A stretch of DNA of 64,000 nt. Source: Synechococcus sp. RCC307. GTDB lineage: Bacteria > Cyanobacteriota > Cyanobacteriia > PCC-6307 > Cyanobiaceae. Each line of letters opens with the position of its first letter. Positions within the stretch are counted from its first letter, which is position 1. The DNA is taken from contig CT978603.1 of the NCBI GenBank assembly GCA_000063525.1, positions 1,421,105 to 1,485,104 of the forward strand. The letters are read 5' to 3'. The position numbers were made by a program, and so were the translations under genes. This document shows, one piece after another, positions 51,238 to 61,921 of this stretch. Below the pieces are notes generated by a model that was not told the origin of the DNA, did not search any database, and saw nothing but the letters and a program-made list of their open reading frames with translations.

Positions 51238-52263
51238 TTAAGGAACGACCCCAGGAGCGGGAATGATCTGTACAACTCCCCCCTCTCCAGGGGCCATGAC
51301 CTTCGGCATGCCAAGCACTTGAGGCTGATCAAGCATGGGGACACCAAGCAACATTTGCTCCTGCCCCTGCGCCCTGAGGTCATAAGCCAATTCATTTAGC
51401 TGAAGAAAGGCTTTGAGATCAACACGATGAACGACATTGAAGCGGCGCTGATCTGGAGGAAGGTTGATGAACATAAGCATTACCACATTCCACCCAGCAG
51501 CCAAGGCAACCAGTGTGGAAATAATGCCAGCGCGGCGGCCATGTCCTGGCCAATAACGCTCAAGAACCAAATAAAGTCCAGCGCCAACTAAGAAGACAAA
51601 TAAACCCGACAAGAGAGCAACTCGCATATAAAAATTTTGCGAGTAAACACTGCGGTCTTCAGTGTCAACACCTGCCTCCCTCACTTGCAAAAGCAACGTT
51701 GGAGATTGCTCAGCAATGCCAGCTTGAGCCAGCTCCGCATCGCGAATTGGCATCAAGACATTATCAAGCTCAGCCTGATAACCATCAGCGACTGTTTGAG
51801 AGCCCAGCTTGTATGTGGTTGTTGGATAATGGATGCGAACACTTTGAGCCCCAGCCCTTTGGAGCTCTTGCTTGACATGCAACAGCATGTAATTAGACAG
51901 CTCACTATTGCTAGGCAACCCCACCCCAGCAAACTGCACACTAATCGGGAGTCCAGCCAAAGGGAGTGCCGCGAGCTCGAGGCCTTGAACAGCTTGGTCA
52001 ATCGCAGCAGCCATACTGCGCTGCTGCACAGCAATCCTTGGGAAGCTCGCTTCCCTCAAAATTGGGCTCTGCAGCTTTGAGGCACCAAGGTCATGGGAGC
52101 CGCGCACCCACTGCGAAGCCCGTTGGAAGTCACCGGAATAACTCAACCAAAGTTGAAAGGTTGAATGACCAGCACAGAACAAAAGGATTGCCGAGCCCAA
52201 TCCAAAGATGTAGGTCCGCTCATTTCGATTTAAACGAAGACGAGCCCCTCGAAACAAGCGCAT
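51238..52263 (-). CDS. Membrane protein of unknown function
   Basis: About 341 residues from ATG 52263 (MRLFRGARLRLNRNERTYIF). One helix (about 16-40) precedes a large soluble domain (about 45-210) with no recognised motif; two further helices (about 213-236 and 250-275) and a cytosolic or periplasmic tail rich in Pro and Gly follow. An upstream ATG would add 56 residues but overlaps the divergent rluE start. Base composition is more AT-rich than the neighbours, which suggests transfer or relaxed selection. Confidence 0.6.
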   Translation of the reverse strand: MRLFRGARLRLNRNERTYIFGLGSAILLFCAGHSTFQLWLSYSGDFQRASQWVRGSHDLGASKLQSPILREASFPRIAVQQRSMAAAIDQAVQGLELAALPLAGLPISVQFAGVGLPSNSELSNYMLLHVKQELQRAGAQSVRIHYPTTTYKLGSQTVADGYQAELDNVLMPIRDAELAQAGIAEQSPTLLLQVREAGVDTEDRSVYSQNFYMRVALLSGLFVFLVGAGLYLVLERYWPGHGRRAGIISTLVALAAGWNVVMLMFINLPPDQRRFNVVHRVDLKAFLQLNELAYDLRAQGQEQMLLGVPMLDQPQVLGMPKVMAPGEGGVVQIIPAPGVVP

Positions 52264-52406
52264 CAAGCTACTAATTGCTTCGTTAATCCTGATCAGTTCT
52301 GAGAGGACTGCAACAAACCGTCTATCAATAACAGCGACGGATCGAAAACAAGCTGAAAAGATGGAAGCAGAGCTGACACCCCCCCTCAGCACGCCATGCA
52401 TTGGCA

Positions 52407-53024
52407 ATGAAATCCAAAGCTCAGCCTTCACTGCTGCTTCACAAGCCCTACGGGGTGTTGAGCCAATTCACGCCTGAAGTAGGCAGCCGTTGGGACTGCC
52501 TGGCCTCCTTGGTGCCGATCAAAGGCGTCTATGCCGCTGGGCGTTTGGATGCCGATAGCGAGGGGCTGCTGCTGCTCACCAGCGACGGAGCGTTGCAGCA
52601 TCAACTCACCAATCCACGCTTTGGCCACTGGCGCCAATACCGGGCCCAAGTGGAAGGGGCGCCCACAGAAGCTGATCTCGAACCGCTCAGACGGGGCATC
52701 CAGCTCAAAGACGGTCCCAGCCGCCCGGCACGGGCCCAATTGCTGGATCCATCAGTCGCTGCGGGCATCGCTGAGCGCAATCCCCCCATCCGCCACCGGC
52801 TCAGCGTGCCCACCCGTTGGTTGGAACTGGAGCTCACCGAGGGCCGCAACCGTCAGGTACGGCGGATGACCGCAGCCATTGGCTTTCCCACGCTGCGGCT
52901 GATCCGCTGGAGCCTGGATCTGATGGACGGCCAGCCGCCGCTGAACCTTGATGGCATGGAGCCAGGCCAGTGGCGCTGGGTATCAGCCGCCGAGGAGAAA
53001 CGGCTCAAGCAACTGGGCCGTTAG
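52407..53024 (+). CDS. rluE: 23S rRNA pseudouridine synthase, RluE-like
   Basis: A 205-residue RsuA-family enzyme. It starts near LLHKPYGVLSQFT, has the catalytic Asp in GRLDADSEGLLLLT, then TEGRNRQVRRM and LRLIRWSL. The N-terminal S4 domain of RsuA is absent, as in RluE. ATG 52407 is preferred to the TTG two codons upstream. Overlaps the convergent small gene by 4 bases. Confidence 0.9.
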   Translation: MKSKAQPSLLLHKPYGVLSQFTPEVGSRWDCLASLVPIKGVYAAGRLDADSEGLLLLTSDGALQHQLTNPRFGHWRQYRAQVEGAPTEADLEPLRRGIQLKDGPSRPARAQLLDPSVAAGIAERNPPIRHRLSVPTRWLELELTEGRNRQVRRMTAAIGFPTLRLIRWSLDLMDGQPPLNLDGMEPGQWRWVSAAEEKRLKQLGR

Positions 53025-53236
53025 CCCAGCACGTCTTGCAGCTCACGCACGGTCATCAATTGGCCGTAGTAGTAGTTCGCCTGGGCGCGGGCAGCTGGAT
53101 CCTCCAAGCCATCGATGGCGTCAGGGCCGATCGAAGCCCACAGGCTGTTGCCGCAAGCGCGATCCAAGGCAGCCGTGGCTTCGGACTCCATGTTGGCCAA
53201 GCGCCGTTGCAAGTTTTTGATCTGGGCAATGGCCAT
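53021..53236 (-). CDS. Conserved small hypothetical protein
   Basis: A 71-residue helical protein (MAIAQIKNLQRRLANMESEATAALDRAC, then YYYGQLMTVRELQDVLG). ATG 53236 lies 4 bases after the ycf39 stop, so both belong to one transcript. A role linked to photosystem assembly is only a guess from position. Confidence 0.65.
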   Translation of the reverse strand: MAIAQIKNLQRRLANMESEATAALDRACGNSLWASIGPDAIDGLEDPAARAQANYYYGQLMTVRELQDVLG

Positions 53237-53240
53237 GGGC

Positions 53241-54203
53241 TCAGAAAGGCAGTTTCTTCTTGGCGTCCTTATCGAGATCGGCTTCCATCTCGCGCAAGCG
53301 CTTGAGGATGCTGCTGAAGTATTCCTCCAGATATCCCTCAAGGGAAGTGGTCTCCGCTGGATCCAGGCCAAAGGCTTCGTAGCTCTCCTCCATCGGCGCT
53401 TTGAGGCTGACGCCACCACCGGTGACCTCGGCAAAGGCCAAACGCTCGGCAATGTTGACGCCGGGCTCAAAGAACGACACCAGACCCTGCATCGATTGCA
53501 TCAAGGCGGGTGGGACGCGGATCACGCGGGCCTCCTTGCGGGCCAGGCGCTCACACAGCTGCACCACTTCGCCGGTGTTCCAGGCCTTGGGGCCCACCAC
53601 CGGATAGCTGCCACCAATGGTTTGCTCACGGCCTAAGGCAGCCACAGCAAAGCGGGCCACGTCTTGGGTGTTCATGTAGGCGATCGGCGTGCTGCTGCCG
53701 CTCACCCAAACGGTTTGTGACTCCAGAACGGGAATGGCAAATTGCCCGATGACGCCCTGCATGAAGGCGCAGGTGCGCAGGATCGTGACGTCGAAATCAC
53801 CCTCCAACAGCATCTGCTCGGTGCAGTGCTTGATGTCCATCAGAGGCACCGAGCGAAAGCGCTCGGCCTCCAGCAGCGAGGTGAACACAATCCGGCGCAC
53901 ACCTTTGGCGCGGCACTGGTTGTAGAGATTCAGCTTGCCGTCCCAGTCGATGCGGTAGACGCTCTCGCTATCGGTGGCGCGGGCGGTTGCCGCATCGATG
54001 ACGGCCTCTTGATCCTCAAGGGCGTAGGCCAGCGAGTCGGGGTCGAGCAGGTTACCGCGGGTGAGCTCACAGCCCCATTCCTGCAGGAAAGAGGCTTTAC
54101 GCGGAGCGCGCACCATGCAGCGCACCGTGTGACCGGCATCCAGTGCCTGCTTGGCAATTTGGCGGCCCAGGGTCCCCGTTCCACCAAGTACCAGAACCCG
54201 CAT
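53241..54203 (-). CDS. ycf39: Photosystem II assembly factor Ycf39 (HCF244)-like
   Basis: A 320-residue atypical short-chain dehydrogenase. The N-terminal NAD(P) motif GGTGTLGRQIAKQAL is followed by TRGNLLDPDSL, RRIVFTSLLEAER and IKHCTEQMLL. Ycf39 binds chlorophyll-delivery partners (Hlips) and aids D1 insertion into PSII. The tail (LDKDAKKKLPF) is typical. It lies downstream of petM on the same strand. Confidence 0.92.
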   Translation of the reverse strand: MRVLVLGGTGTLGRQIAKQALDAGHTVRCMVRAPRKASFLQEWGCELTRGNLLDPDSLAYALEDQEAVIDAATARATDSESVYRIDWDGKLNLYNQCRAKGVRRIVFTSLLEAERFRSVPLMDIKHCTEQMLLEGDFDVTILRTCAFMQGVIGQFAIPVLESQTVWVSGSSTPIAYMNTQDVARFAVAALGREQTIGGSYPVVGPKAWNTGEVVQLCERLARKEARVIRVPPALMQSMQGLVSFFEPGVNIAERLAFAEVTGGGVSLKAPMEESYEAFGLDPAETTSLEGYLEEYFSSILKRLREMEADLDKDAKKKLPF

Positions 54204-54253
54204 CAGCGCACTACAGCGACGGCGAGCTTAGGGACAGAACTGCGCGAGTGGGT

Positions 54254-54352
54254 TCAGTCGCCCTGGAGCTTGAGCAGCAGGGCGCCACCAGCCAGGCCCA
54301 GAGGAATCAGCACCCAAAACAGGGCAGCAGTGCCAAAGATCTCTGAGGCCAT
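54254..54352 (-). CDS. petM: Cytochrome b6f complex subunit PetM
   Basis: A 32-residue single-helix thylakoid protein reading [20 protein letters not shown] and then [12 protein letters not shown], which matches the cyanobacterial PetM family. Located between trm1 and ycf39 on the minus strand, easily missed because it is so short. Confidence 0.93.
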   Translation of the reverse strand: MASEIFGTAALFWVLIPLGLAGGALLLKLQGD

Positions 54353-54377
54353 GGACGAGCAACAAGTGTGCGCCAGC

Positions 54378-55499
54378 TTATCCAGCCTTCGCAGCGGCGA
54401 GCACCTCAGCCCATGGCGCGTCGGTGCGGAATTGCTCAGGAGCGATGCCACTGGCCTGGGCGCACCAGCCGCCCTGCTGCAAACGGCACAGCAAATCCTT
54501 GAGCTTTGGCGGCCCGCCTTGCAGCTGGCGCGCCAGATCGGCCAAGTCGCTGGCTTCCGCTGGCAGCCCGTTATCGGCCTGCAACCGCTGCAGCAGGCGC
54601 CTGGAGGCTGGAGCCAGCAGCGGCGAGCCCGGCTCCTCCATCTCCAAAAGCCCCTGCAGAACATCAACGTCTTGCAGCGGCCCGCGCCACAGGGGGCCAC
54701 TCATCACTGGCTCAGCGCCGCAGGAGCAAGCCCCCAACTCGCGCCAGCGCAGCAATGACACGCCGCGGTGGGAGCCGCAGCTGTGGCAATAGCCCTGCAG
54801 CCCCAACAGCTGCTCTTCTGCTGGGGCAGGCGAGCGCAACACCTGCACCGCTGTGCGGAAGGTGCGCCCATCGCTGAAGCTCAGCAGCGGCCGAATACCG
54901 CGCCCCAAACTCCAAGCGCTGCGGGCGATCGCGCCCAACTGCAAACGCAGAGCCAGCTCCCAGCTGCAGGGCTGCGCCCGCGCGGCAGCCCCCAAGCGCC
55001 GCAGCGCCGCCGTGCGGTCGTGGCCCGTGAAGGAGCGGCCATCGGTGCTCGCTAAATAAAAGACGCCGCCAAAGCGCACCGCCTCAAGGGCCCAAGGCAC
55101 CACGGCCATCGGCGCGCCGAAGGCATCGAGATCCACAAAATCAAACCGCTGCTCAATCGCTGCGCATTGGGCCAGCAGTTTTTGGATCGTGATGGCGCTG
55201 CAATGCGCCCCGCCTATGGCGCTGAGATTGCCTTGCAGCAACGGCAAGCGATCGGGATCAGCGTCATTGGCCCAGATCTCGGTGGCATGGGCTTCAAGCC
55301 CGTAGCGCAGGGCGCGAATGCCACAGCCAGCCAAACCATCCAGCACCACTAGGGGCTCAGCGGCTCCTTTTTGCTGCGCCAGCCAGCGCAGCAGCAGCAC
55401 GCCGCAATCGCGTGCTGGCCTGGAATCAGGCCGAAAGAAGCCAGGCCCGGGATCCAGCCGCGCCTGACCTTCGCAATAGTGAGTGGGTTTCGCCTGCAT
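54378..55499 (-). CDS. tRNA (guanine-N2)-dimethyltransferase Trm1-like
   Basis: A 373-residue SAM-dependent enzyme expected to methylate G26 in tRNA. The SAM motif is [18 protein letters not shown], the catalytic region DLDAFGAP, and a zinc-like cysteine set is formed by YCHSCG and CSCG. The family is mainly archaeal and eukaryotic; in bacteria it is known from few groups, including cyanobacteria and Aquificae. It lies upstream of petM and is divergent from an alpha/beta hydrolase with a 5-base gap. Confidence 0.88.
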   Translation of the reverse strand: MQAKPTHYCEGQARLDPGPGFFRPDSRPARDCGVLLLRWLAQQKGAAEPLVVLDGLAGCGIRALRYGLEAHATEIWANDADPDRLPLLQGNLSAIGGAHCSAITIQKLLAQCAAIEQRFDFVDLDAFGAPMAVVPWALEAVRFGGVFYLASTDGRSFTGHDRTAALRRLGAAARAQPCSWELALRLQLGAIARSAWSLGRGIRPLLSFSDGRTFRTAVQVLRSPAPAEEQLLGLQGYCHSCGSHRGVSLLRWRELGACSCGAEPVMSGPLWRGPLQDVDVLQGLLEMEEPGSPLLAPASRRLLQRLQADNGLPAEASDLADLARQLQGGPPKLKDLLCRLQQGGWCAQASGIAPEQFRTDAPWAEVLAAAKAG

Positions 55500-55504
55500 C
55501 CGCC

Positions 55505-56410
55505 ATGGCCGGCAGCAACTGGGGCCACCAGAGCTGGTTTCAGTTTGAGTCTTGGCGCTGCCACTGGCGCTGCACCGGCGCCAGTGACCGGCCTGCCCTG
55601 GTGCTGCTGCATGGCTTTGGCGCCAGCAGCGGCCATTGGCGCGATAACGCCGAGGCCCTAGCGGCGGCGGGCTACCGCGTCTACGCCATGGATCTGCTTG
55701 GCTTTGGCCAGAGCGATCAACCCGGCGGCAGGCTCGACAACCGCCTCTGGAGCCGGCAACTGCAGTGCTTCCTCGAGCAGATCGTGGGGCAGCCAGCGGT
55801 GGTGGTGGGCAACTCCCTGGGCTCGCTGGTGGGTCTTACAACAGCTGTGTTTCGCCCTGAGCTGGTGGTTGCTGTAGCGGCAGCTCCGCTGCCTGATCCC
55901 ACCTTGCTCACGCCGGTGCCGCTGCGGCGCAGCCCCTGGAGCCGCCGCTGGCAGCGCTGGTTGGTGCTGCTGGTGAGCCGCTGCCTGCCGCTGGGGCTCC
56001 TGATCGCTGTGCTGCGCCAGAAGCCCTTGCTGCGCATGGGCCTAGCCAGCGCTTACGCCAACGGCGAGCGGATCGATGGCGAACTGGTGCAACTGATTCG
56101 TTGGCCCGCTAGCCGCAGCAGCGCTGGCCGTGCCCTCGGGGCGATGGTGCGCGGCATGGCGCTGCGGCCCGCACGGGCCACGGCCCCGCAGCTGCTGACG
56201 CGCTTGCAGCAGCCGATGCTGTTGCTCTGGGGCCGCCGCGACCGTCTGGTGCCCCCCGTAATTGCCCAGCGAGTAGTTCAGCAGGCGCCAGCAGGGCTCG
56301 TGCACCTGCACTGGTTTGAGGAGCTTGGCCACTGCCCCCATGACGAGGCACCGGAGATCTTCAACACCGCTCTGATCGCTTGGCTGAAACAGCAGTCGCC
56401 AACGAGATAG
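55505..56410 (+). CDS. Alpha/beta hydrolase
   Basis: A 301-residue hydrolase. Oxyanion motif [15 protein letters not shown], nucleophile [10 protein letters not shown], acid region [12 protein letters not shown] and catalytic His [10 protein letters not shown] are all present, so it should be active. Similar proteins occur widely in cyanobacteria and chloroplasts (some act on chlorophyll breakdown intermediates); the substrate here is unknown. Followed by ilvH. Confidence 0.85.
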   Translation: MAGSNWGHQSWFQFESWRCHWRCTGASDRPALVLLHGFGASSGHWRDNAEALAAAGYRVYAMDLLGFGQSDQPGGRLDNRLWSRQLQCFLEQIVGQPAVVVGNSLGSLVGLTTAVFRPELVVAVAAAPLPDPTLLTPVPLRRSPWSRRWQRWLVLLVSRCLPLGLLIAVLRQKPLLRMGLASAYANGERIDGELVQLIRWPASRSSAGRALGAMVRGMALRPARATAPQLLTRLQQPMLLLWGRRDRLVPPVIAQRVVQQAPAGLVHLHWFEELGHCPHDEAPEIFNTALIAWLKQQSPTR

Positions 56411-56435
56411 GTTTGGGCGAAGCCCTCAGGCGGTG

Positions 56436-56966
56436 ATGAAGCACACCCTTTCGGTGTTAGTTGAAGACGAATCCGGCGCCCTTAGCCGGATCTCCGGCCT
56501 GTTTGCGCGGCGCGGATTCAATATTGAAAGCCTGGCGGTGGGCCCCACCGAACAAGACGGCGTCTCCCGACTCACCATGGTGGTGGCGGGCGATGACAAC
56601 GCCCTTGAGCAGATGACAAAGCAGCTGCTCAAGCTGGTGAACGTGCTGCAGGTGATCGATCTCTCCGGCATCGCCGCCGTTGAGCGTGAGCTGATGCTGG
56701 TGAAGGTCAAAGCCGACAGCAACAGCCGCGGCTCGGTGTTTGACCTGGTTCAGGTATTCCGCGCCAAGGTGGTGGATGTGGCCGATGAAGCCCTCACCCT
56801 GGAAGTGGTGGGTGATCCCGGCAAGTTGGTGGCCCTCGAGCAGCTGCTGCGGCCCTTTGGGATTTTGGAAATTGCGCGCACCGGAAAAGTGGCGCTGCAG
56901 CGGGCTTCAGGGGTGAACACTGAAACCCTCAAGCTGCAGCAAGCGCAGACCTACGTGCCGGCCTAG
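56436..56966 (+). CDS. ilvH: Acetolactate synthase small (regulatory) subunit
   Basis: A 176-residue regulator of branched-chain amino acid synthesis that confers valine feedback. The ACT domain begins [34 protein letters not shown]. The C-terminal part (about 80-165) includes [28 protein letters not shown] and [17 protein letters not shown] 56436 follows a GTG codon. Overlaps the convergent cyclophilin gene by 4 bases. Confidence 0.95.
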   Translation: MKHTLSVLVEDESGALSRISGLFARRGFNIESLAVGPTEQDGVSRLTMVVAGDDNALEQMTKQLLKLVNVLQVIDLSGIAAVERELMLVKVKADSNSRGSVFDLVQVFRAKVVDVADEALTLEVVGDPGKLVALEQLLRPFGILEIARTGKVALQRASGVNTETLKLQQAQTYVPA

Positions 56967-57649
56967 GGCTGGATGATCTCGGCCTTGATCAGCTTGTCGC
57001 CCTGGCGGATCTGATCCACCACCTCCATCCCTTCAATCACCCGGCCGAAGACGGCATAGCGGCCATCGAGTTCAGGAAGATCATTGAGGGCGATATAGAA
57101 CTGCGCGCTGGCTGAATTGGGATCTTGCGAACGAGCCATGGCCAGGGCTCCGCGCTGGTGAGGCAGGGCCAAGCGATCGCTGATGCCCGCACCCAGCACA
57201 GGGTTGCCATAGCGGGGCTCGGATTCACCCTGCAGCTTCACCTCCAAGGGAATGAAGCGTGGAGAGCCCGTGGCGGGATCGGTGAAATTGCCGGTTCCGT
57301 ATTGGCCGGGCGGCACTTTGGGATCGCTGCTGCGGGGATCACCGCCCTGCACCACAAAGGGGCTGGGTTCACGCACCACCCGGTGAAACACCGTGTTGGC
57401 GTAGGCGCCGCGCTGCACCAAATCCAAGAAGTTGCCAGCGGTGAGCGGCGCTTGTTGGCCTTGCAGTTCCAGCAGCACCCGACCTTTCTCGGTGGTGAGC
57501 GCCACCTGGGCACTGCCCTGCAGGCAGCTCACCGGGCTTTGCTCACAGCCATAGCCAGAGGCCACTGGGGTGCTGGCACAAGCCGGCAACACCAGCAGCA
57601 AGGCCAGCAGCAGGGCGAGTCCGCCTCGGCGCGTCCAAGTCATCAACAT
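56963..57649 (-). CDS. Cyclophilin-type peptidyl-prolyl isomerase, lipoprotein
   Basis: A 228-residue protein with a lipoprotein signal ending LPAC, then a cyclophilin domain with [27 protein letters not shown] and [23 protein letters not shown]. It probably assists folding on the outer side of a membrane. Two adjacent ATG codons (57649, 57643) are possible. It is followed at a short distance upstream by ycf4 on the same strand. Confidence 0.88.
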   Translation of the reverse strand: MLMTWTRRGGLALLLALLLVLPACASTPVASGYGCEQSPVSCLQGSAQVALTTEKGRVLLELQGQQAPLTAGNFLDLVQRGAYANTVFHRVVREPSPFVVQGGDPRSSDPKVPPGQYGTGNFTDPATGSPRFIPLEVKLQGESEPRYGNPVLGAGISDRLALPHQRGALAMARSQDPNSASAQFYIALNDLPELDGRYAVFGRVIEGMEVVDQIRQGDKLIKAEIIQP

Positions 57650-57653
57650 CGGC

Positions 57654-58187
57654 CTACACGCCCTCCAGGGGAACATTGAGATAACGGGCGAGTTCAGCGC
57701 CACTGCGCTCGAGCTCCGCCAAGGCGATCGGTTCGCCAACCCTGGTGAGCGGCACATCGCGGCGGCCGCGCAAGCGCAGCGCCAAACGGCGGCGGGGATT
57801 GAGACCATCGCGCACCTCAACCTTGACCGCCTGCACATCACCGCAGGGCAGCGTGAAGCTGATCAGGCGGCGAAAGCCCCGGCGCTCAATCGTGATCGTG
57901 TCGGCTCCGCGATCAAACAGGTTGCGGCCGCCTCCCACATCGATGGCAATCACGGCCCAGAGGTAGCTGCTCAGCAGCACCGCTCCTACCCCATAGGCCC
58001 CCATCACCAACCCTTGGGGAACCCAGATCAATTCCGCTGGGTGACCAATGGGCAGGAAATCACGGCCGAAATAGCTCGACGCACTGGTGAGCAGAAAACC
58101 GACACCACCGATGGAGACCAACAGCGCTACTAAATAGTTGGAAAGACGACGCGAACCGAGCACCGGCTGATCAATCGGGGCGTCCAT
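57654..58187 (-). CDS. ycf4: Photosystem I assembly protein Ycf4
   Basis: A 177-residue thylakoid protein with two membrane helices (about 20-42 and 65-85) and a soluble C-terminal part including [18 protein letters not shown] and [32 protein letters not shown], matching Ycf4. ATG 58187 starts [20 protein letters not shown]. Only 4 bases separate its stop from the cyclophilin gene. Divergent from psbD. Confidence 0.92.
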   Translation of the reverse strand: MDAPIDQPVLGSRRLSNYLVALLVSIGGVGFLLTSASSYFGRDFLPIGHPAELIWVPQGLVMGAYGVGAVLLSSYLWAVIAIDVGGGRNLFDRGADTITIERRGFRRLISFTLPCGDVQAVKVEVRDGLNPRRRLALRLRGRRDVPLTRVGEPIALAELERSGAELARYLNVPLEGV

Positions 58188-58393
58188 GGGGGAGCGCAAA
58201 GAAGTGGAGGCATCCTGACCGATGAGCCCAACCCTTCGACTGAATAAATACCTACGGCGGCTGTGAAAATCAGCAAAACCCCTGTGCCACAAAGCATGTC
58301 AGAGGAATGACAAATCCCGCAGCGGCTTGGGTTTCATTGTTACGATCGCCGGGTATCCGACCTCATCGCGGGGAATTCTCCGCAACAACATCG

Positions 58394-59452
58394 ATGACGA
58401 TTGCTGTAGGGCGGGCGCCAGCTGGGAGGGGATGGTTCGACGTCCTCGATGACTGGCTGAAGCGCGACCGTTTCGTTTTTGTGGGCTGGTCCGGCCTGCT
58501 GCTGTTCCCTTGTGCCTACATGGCGCTTGGCGGCTGGCTCACCGGCACCACCTTTGTCACTTCCTGGTACACCCACGGAATTGCCAGCAGCTACCTCGAG
58601 GGCTGCAACTTCCTCACCGCTGCGGTTTCCACCCCAGCGGACTCCATGGGCCACAGCCTCTTGCTGCTGTGGGGCCCTGAAGCCCAAGGCGACTTCGTGC
58701 GTTGGTGCCAACTCGGCGGCCTCTGGGCCTTCGTTGCACTGCACGGTGCATTCGGCCTGATCGGTTTCATGCTGCGTCAGTTCGAAATTGCTCGCCTGGT
58801 GGGCATTCGTCCTTACAACGCCATCGCCTTCTCCGGCCCGATTGCGGTGTTCGTCAGCGTTTTCCTGATGTACCCCCTCGGCCAGAGCAGCTGGTTCTTT
58901 GCTCCGTCTTTTGGAGTGGCAGCGATCTTCCGCTTCCTGCTGTTCCTGCAGGGTTTCCACAACTGGACCCTGAACCCCTTCCACATGATGGGCGTGGCCG
59001 GCATCCTCGGCGGCGCACTGCTGTGCGCCATCCACGGCGCCACGGTGGAAAACACCCTGTTTGAAGACGGTGACGGCGCCAACACCTTCAAGGCGTTTGA
59101 GCCCACCCAAGAAGAGGAGACCTATTCGATGGTCACCGCCAACCGCTTCTGGAGTCAGATCTTTGGTATCGCCTTCTCCAACAAGCGCTGGCTGCACTTC
59201 TTCATGCTGTTCGTGCCTGTGATGGGCCTGTGGACCAGCTCCATTGGCATCATCGGCTTGGCACTGAACCTGCGCGCCTATGACTTCGTCAGCCAGGAAC
59301 TCCGGGCTGCTGAAGACCCTGAGTTCGAGACCTTCTACACGAAGAACATTCTTCTGAACGAAGGCCTGCGCGCCTGGATGGCTCCGGCCGACCAACCCCA
59401 CGAAAACTTCATCTTCCCCGAAGAGGTCCTGCCCCGTGGAAACGCCCTTTAA
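58394..59452 (+). CDS. psbD: Photosystem II D2 protein
   Basis: The 352-residue reaction-centre protein with five membrane helices. It starts [20 protein letters not shown] and includes the quinone and chlorophyll-ligand regions ([40 protein letters not shown]). ATG 58394 matches the conserved D2 start; the open frame upstream is not coding. The 206-base gap to ycf4 holds the promoter and leader. The last 17 bases overlap psbC. Confidence 0.98.
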   Translation: MTIAVGRAPAGRGWFDVLDDWLKRDRFVFVGWSGLLLFPCAYMALGGWLTGTTFVTSWYTHGIASSYLEGCNFLTAAVSTPADSMGHSLLLLWGPEAQGDFVRWCQLGGLWAFVALHGAFGLIGFMLRQFEIARLVGIRPYNAIAFSGPIAVFVSVFLMYPLGQSSWFFAPSFGVAAIFRFLLFLQGFHNWTLNPFHMMGVAGILGGALLCAIHGATVENTLFEDGDGANTFKAFEPTQEEETYSMVTANRFWSQIFGIAFSNKRWLHFFMLFVPVMGLWTSSIGIIGLALNLRAYDFVSQELRAAEDPEFETFYTKNILLNEGLRAWMAPADQPHENFIFPEEVLPRGNAL

Positions 59453-60821
59453 TTCCTCCCTCGTTATCGGCGGTAAGGATCAGCCCTCCACTGGCTATGC
59501 CTGGTGGTCTGGTAACGCCCGTCTGATCAACCTCTCAGGGCGCCTCCTTGGCGCCCACGTTGCCCACGCCGGACTGATGGTCTTCTGGGCCGGCGCCATG
59601 ATGCTGTTCGAGGTGAGTCACTTCACCTTCGACAAGCCCATGTACGAACAGGGCTTCATCTGCATGCCTCACGTGGCCACCCTTGGCTACGGCGTTGGCC
59701 CTGGCGGTGAAGTCACCAGCCTCTACCCCTTCTTTGTGGTGGGTGTGCTGCACCTGATTAGTTCTGCCGTGCTCGGCCTTGGCGGCCTGTACCACGCCCT
59801 GCGTGGTCCTGAAATCCTGGAGAACTACTCCGCGTTCTTCTCCCAGGACTGGCGCGATAAGAATCAGATGACCAACATCATTGGTTATCACCTGATTCTT
59901 CTTGGCGTCGGCGCCCTGCTGCTGGTCTTCAAGGCCATGTTCTTCGGCGGTGTGTACGACACCTGGGCACCCGGTGGTGGGGACGTTCGTCTGATCACGA
60001 ACCCCACCCTCAGCCCTGGTGTGATCTTCGGTTATCTGACCCGCGCCCCCTTTGGCGGCGAAGGCTGGATCATCGGCGTGAACTCCATGGAAGACATCAT
60101 TGGCGGCCACATCTGGCTCGGCCTGATCTGCATCTTCGGTGGCATCTGGCACACCATCACCAAGCCCTTCGGCTGGGTGCGTCGCGCCTTCATCTGGAAC
60201 GGTGAGGCCTACCTGAGCTACAGCCTTGGAGCCCTGAGCTTCATGAGCTTCATCTGCTCGGCCTTCATCTGGTTCAACAACACCGCTTACCCCTCTGAGT
60301 TCTGGGGCCCCACCAACGCTGAGGCGTCCCAAGCACAGAGCTTCACCTTCCTGGTCCGTGACCAGCGCATGGGTGCCAACATCGGTTCGGCCATGGGCCC
60401 CACCGGTCTGGGTAAGTACCTGATGCGCTCCCCCACCGGCGAGATCATCTTTGGTGGTGAAACCATGCGTTTCTGGGACTTCCGTGGTCCTTGGCTGGAG
60501 CCCCTGCGTGGCCCCAACGGCCTGAGCCTCGACAAGCTCCAGAACGACATTCAGCCCTGGCAAGTTCGCCGCGCTGCTGAGTACATGACCCACGCTCCTA
60601 ACGCGTCGATCAACTCTGTGGGCGGCATCATCACCGAGCCCAACTCGGTGAACTACGTGAACCTGCGTCAGTGGCTGGGTGCAGCCCAGTTCTTCCTGGC
60701 CTTCTTCTTCCTCGTTGGTCACCTCTGGCATGCGGGCCGCGCCCGTGCTGCTGCTGCTGGCTTCGAGAAAGGCATCGACCGCAAGGCCGAGCCTGTGCTG
60801 GCCATGCCCGACCTGGACTGA
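59436..60821 (+). CDS. psbC: Photosystem II CP43 antenna protein
   Basis: A 461-residue chlorophyll-binding inner antenna with six helices. It begins at the GTG inside psbD ([20 protein letters not shown]), the conserved arrangement. The large lumenal loop contains [24 protein letters not shown], which includes the Glu and Arg residues near the manganese cluster. It ends before a strong terminator. Confidence 0.98.
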   Translation: METPFNSSLVIGGKDQPSTGYAWWSGNARLINLSGRLLGAHVAHAGLMVFWAGAMMLFEVSHFTFDKPMYEQGFICMPHVATLGYGVGPGGEVTSLYPFFVVGVLHLISSAVLGLGGLYHALRGPEILENYSAFFSQDWRDKNQMTNIIGYHLILLGVGALLLVFKAMFFGGVYDTWAPGGGDVRLITNPTLSPGVIFGYLTRAPFGGEGWIIGVNSMEDIIGGHIWLGLICIFGGIWHTITKPFGWVRRAFIWNGEAYLSYSLGALSFMSFICSAFIWFNNTAYPSEFWGPTNAEASQAQSFTFLVRDQRMGANIGSAMGPTGLGKYLMRSPTGEIIFGGETMRFWDFRGPWLEPLRGPNGLSLDKLQNDIQPWQVRRAAEYMTHAPNASINSVGGIITEPNSVNYVNLRQWLGAAQFFLAFFFLVGHLWHAGRARAAAAGFEKGIDRKAEPVLAMPDLD

Positions 60822-60848
60822 TTTCAATCAGCTTCAAGCAATCGCATC

Positions 60849-60876
60849 AGCCTCCGCTTTGGCGGGGGCTTTTTTT
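60849..60876 (+). terminator. Rho-independent terminator of psbDC
   Basis: AGCCTCCGC and GCGGGGGCT form a 9-bp stem (one G-T pair) with a 4-base loop, followed by a run of T ending at 60876. It starts 27 bases after the psbC stop. Confidence 0.9.
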
Positions 60877-60973
60877 ATGGCTTCGGACGCAGCACCAACA
60901 CGATGATCAACAGCATCGCCGTGGAACTCACCACCACATAGATCCAATCGGCATAGGGGGTCCAAAAGGCCAT
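60875..60973 (-). CDS. 32-residue membrane peptide
   Basis: ATG 60973 shares a base with the TGA of maf, suggesting coupling. The sequence ([20 protein letters not shown], then a hydrophobic stretch and LRPKP) is one membrane helix with a basic end. A longer in-frame start is possible, since the frame is open upstream. Function unknown. Confidence 0.45.
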   Translation of the reverse strand: MAFWTPYADWIYVVVSSTAMLLIIVLVLRPKP

Positions 60974-61539
60974 CACCGCACTCCCGAAAGCCAACAACGC
61001 AAGAGCGGCAAGCTCAAACCAATCACGTTGCTGTAGCAGCCCTCCAGCTTCTCCACCACCAAGCCCCCACGGCCTTCCAAGGCAAACCCCCCAGCGCATT
61101 GGAGCGGCTCACCGCTGGCCACGTAGTCCTCAATCTCTGCCTGCGTGAGCCCAGCGAAGTGCACCGTTGTGGTGACCGTGGCCAGCTGCTGCTGGCTCCC
61201 AAGCAGGCAGTGACCGGTGTGCAAGAGCCCACTGCGGCCCGCCATTTGCTGCCAGCGGGCGATGGCTTCAGCCGGATCCGCAGGCTTGCCAAAGATTTCG
61301 CCATCAAACTCCAGCACCGAATCACAGCCCAATACGCCCCAAGCCGGCCTCTCATCAGCGGCCAACCGCCCAGCCACAGCAGCGGCTTTGGCCTGCGCCA
61401 GCTTTTGCACCAAACGAGCTGGACTGGGATCAGTGATGGCCTCTTCATCCACACCGCTCACCTGCACGCGGTGGGGAATGGCCGCTAACTCGAGCAGGCG
61501 CCGGCGCGCCGGTGACGCCGAAGCCAACAGCAACGTCAT
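60973..61539 (-). CDS. maf: Maf-like nucleotide pyrophosphatase
   Basis: A 188-residue house-cleaning enzyme that hydrolyses non-canonical nucleoside triphosphates. It opens [19 protein letters not shown], then [19 protein letters not shown] with catalytic Asp, and [10 protein letters not shown] near the end. Divergent from the next small gene with a 25-base gap. Confidence 0.92.
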   Translation of the reverse strand: MTLLLASASPARRRLLELAAIPHRVQVSGVDEEAITDPSPARLVQKLAQAKAAAVAGRLAADERPAWGVLGCDSVLEFDGEIFGKPADPAEAIARWQQMAGRSGLLHTGHCLLGSQQQLATVTTTVHFAGLTQAEIEDYVASGEPLQCAGGFALEGRGGLVVEKLEGCYSNVIGLSLPLLRCWLSGVR

Positions 61540-61564
61540 GGCCTCTGGTTCCTAGGGTTCCCCC

Positions 61565-61921
61565 ATGCTGACTTGCGATCCCCATTCCTTGGCACGCGCA
61601 GCTGAGGCCCTGCCCTGCTTGCCGCTACAGCCGAGTTTCTACGCCGCGGTGTTGCAGCAACCCCTCAGCAGCGAGGAGGTGAGCCGCAATGAGGCTTGGT
61701 GCTGCCGGCCGCTCAGTGCCAATGCCACCGAAAACTGCTTCATCTGGCTGATTCGCTTGGGGGTGCTGCGGCGTGAAGTGGATGGCCAAGGGCTGACTTC
61801 GCGGGTGAGGCTCACCCCCATGGGCAACCAACTGCTCAAGCGCTGGCCGCAAGGCTGGCCGCCCGCAAGCCCCTGGCAGCGGCTGCGCCATGGCATCCGC
61901 CGGCGCTGGCCACGGCTGTGA
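61565..61921 (+). CDS. Conserved hypothetical protein, Npun_F0494-like
   Basis: A 118-residue cytosolic protein with a winged-helix-like pattern ([32 protein letters not shown]). This segment resembles a conserved cyanobacterial family I recall as Npun_F0494. The end is basic ([13 protein letters not shown]). Its TGA overlaps the GTG start of cobQ (GTGA). A regulatory role is only inferred. Confidence 0.65.
   Translation: MLTCDPHSLARAAEALPCLPLQPSFYAAVLQQPLSSEEVSRNEAWCCRPLSANATENCFIWLIRLGVLRREVDGQGLTSRVRLTPMGNQLLKRWPQGWPPASPWQRLRHGIRRRWPRL

Noticed and set aside
58340-60827. Long open frames on the minus strand opposite psbD (353 codons) and psbC (430 codons)
   Set aside because: They mirror highly conserved genes, are low-complexity and charged, and have no ribosome sites. 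High GC at third codon positions leaves the opposite strand open.
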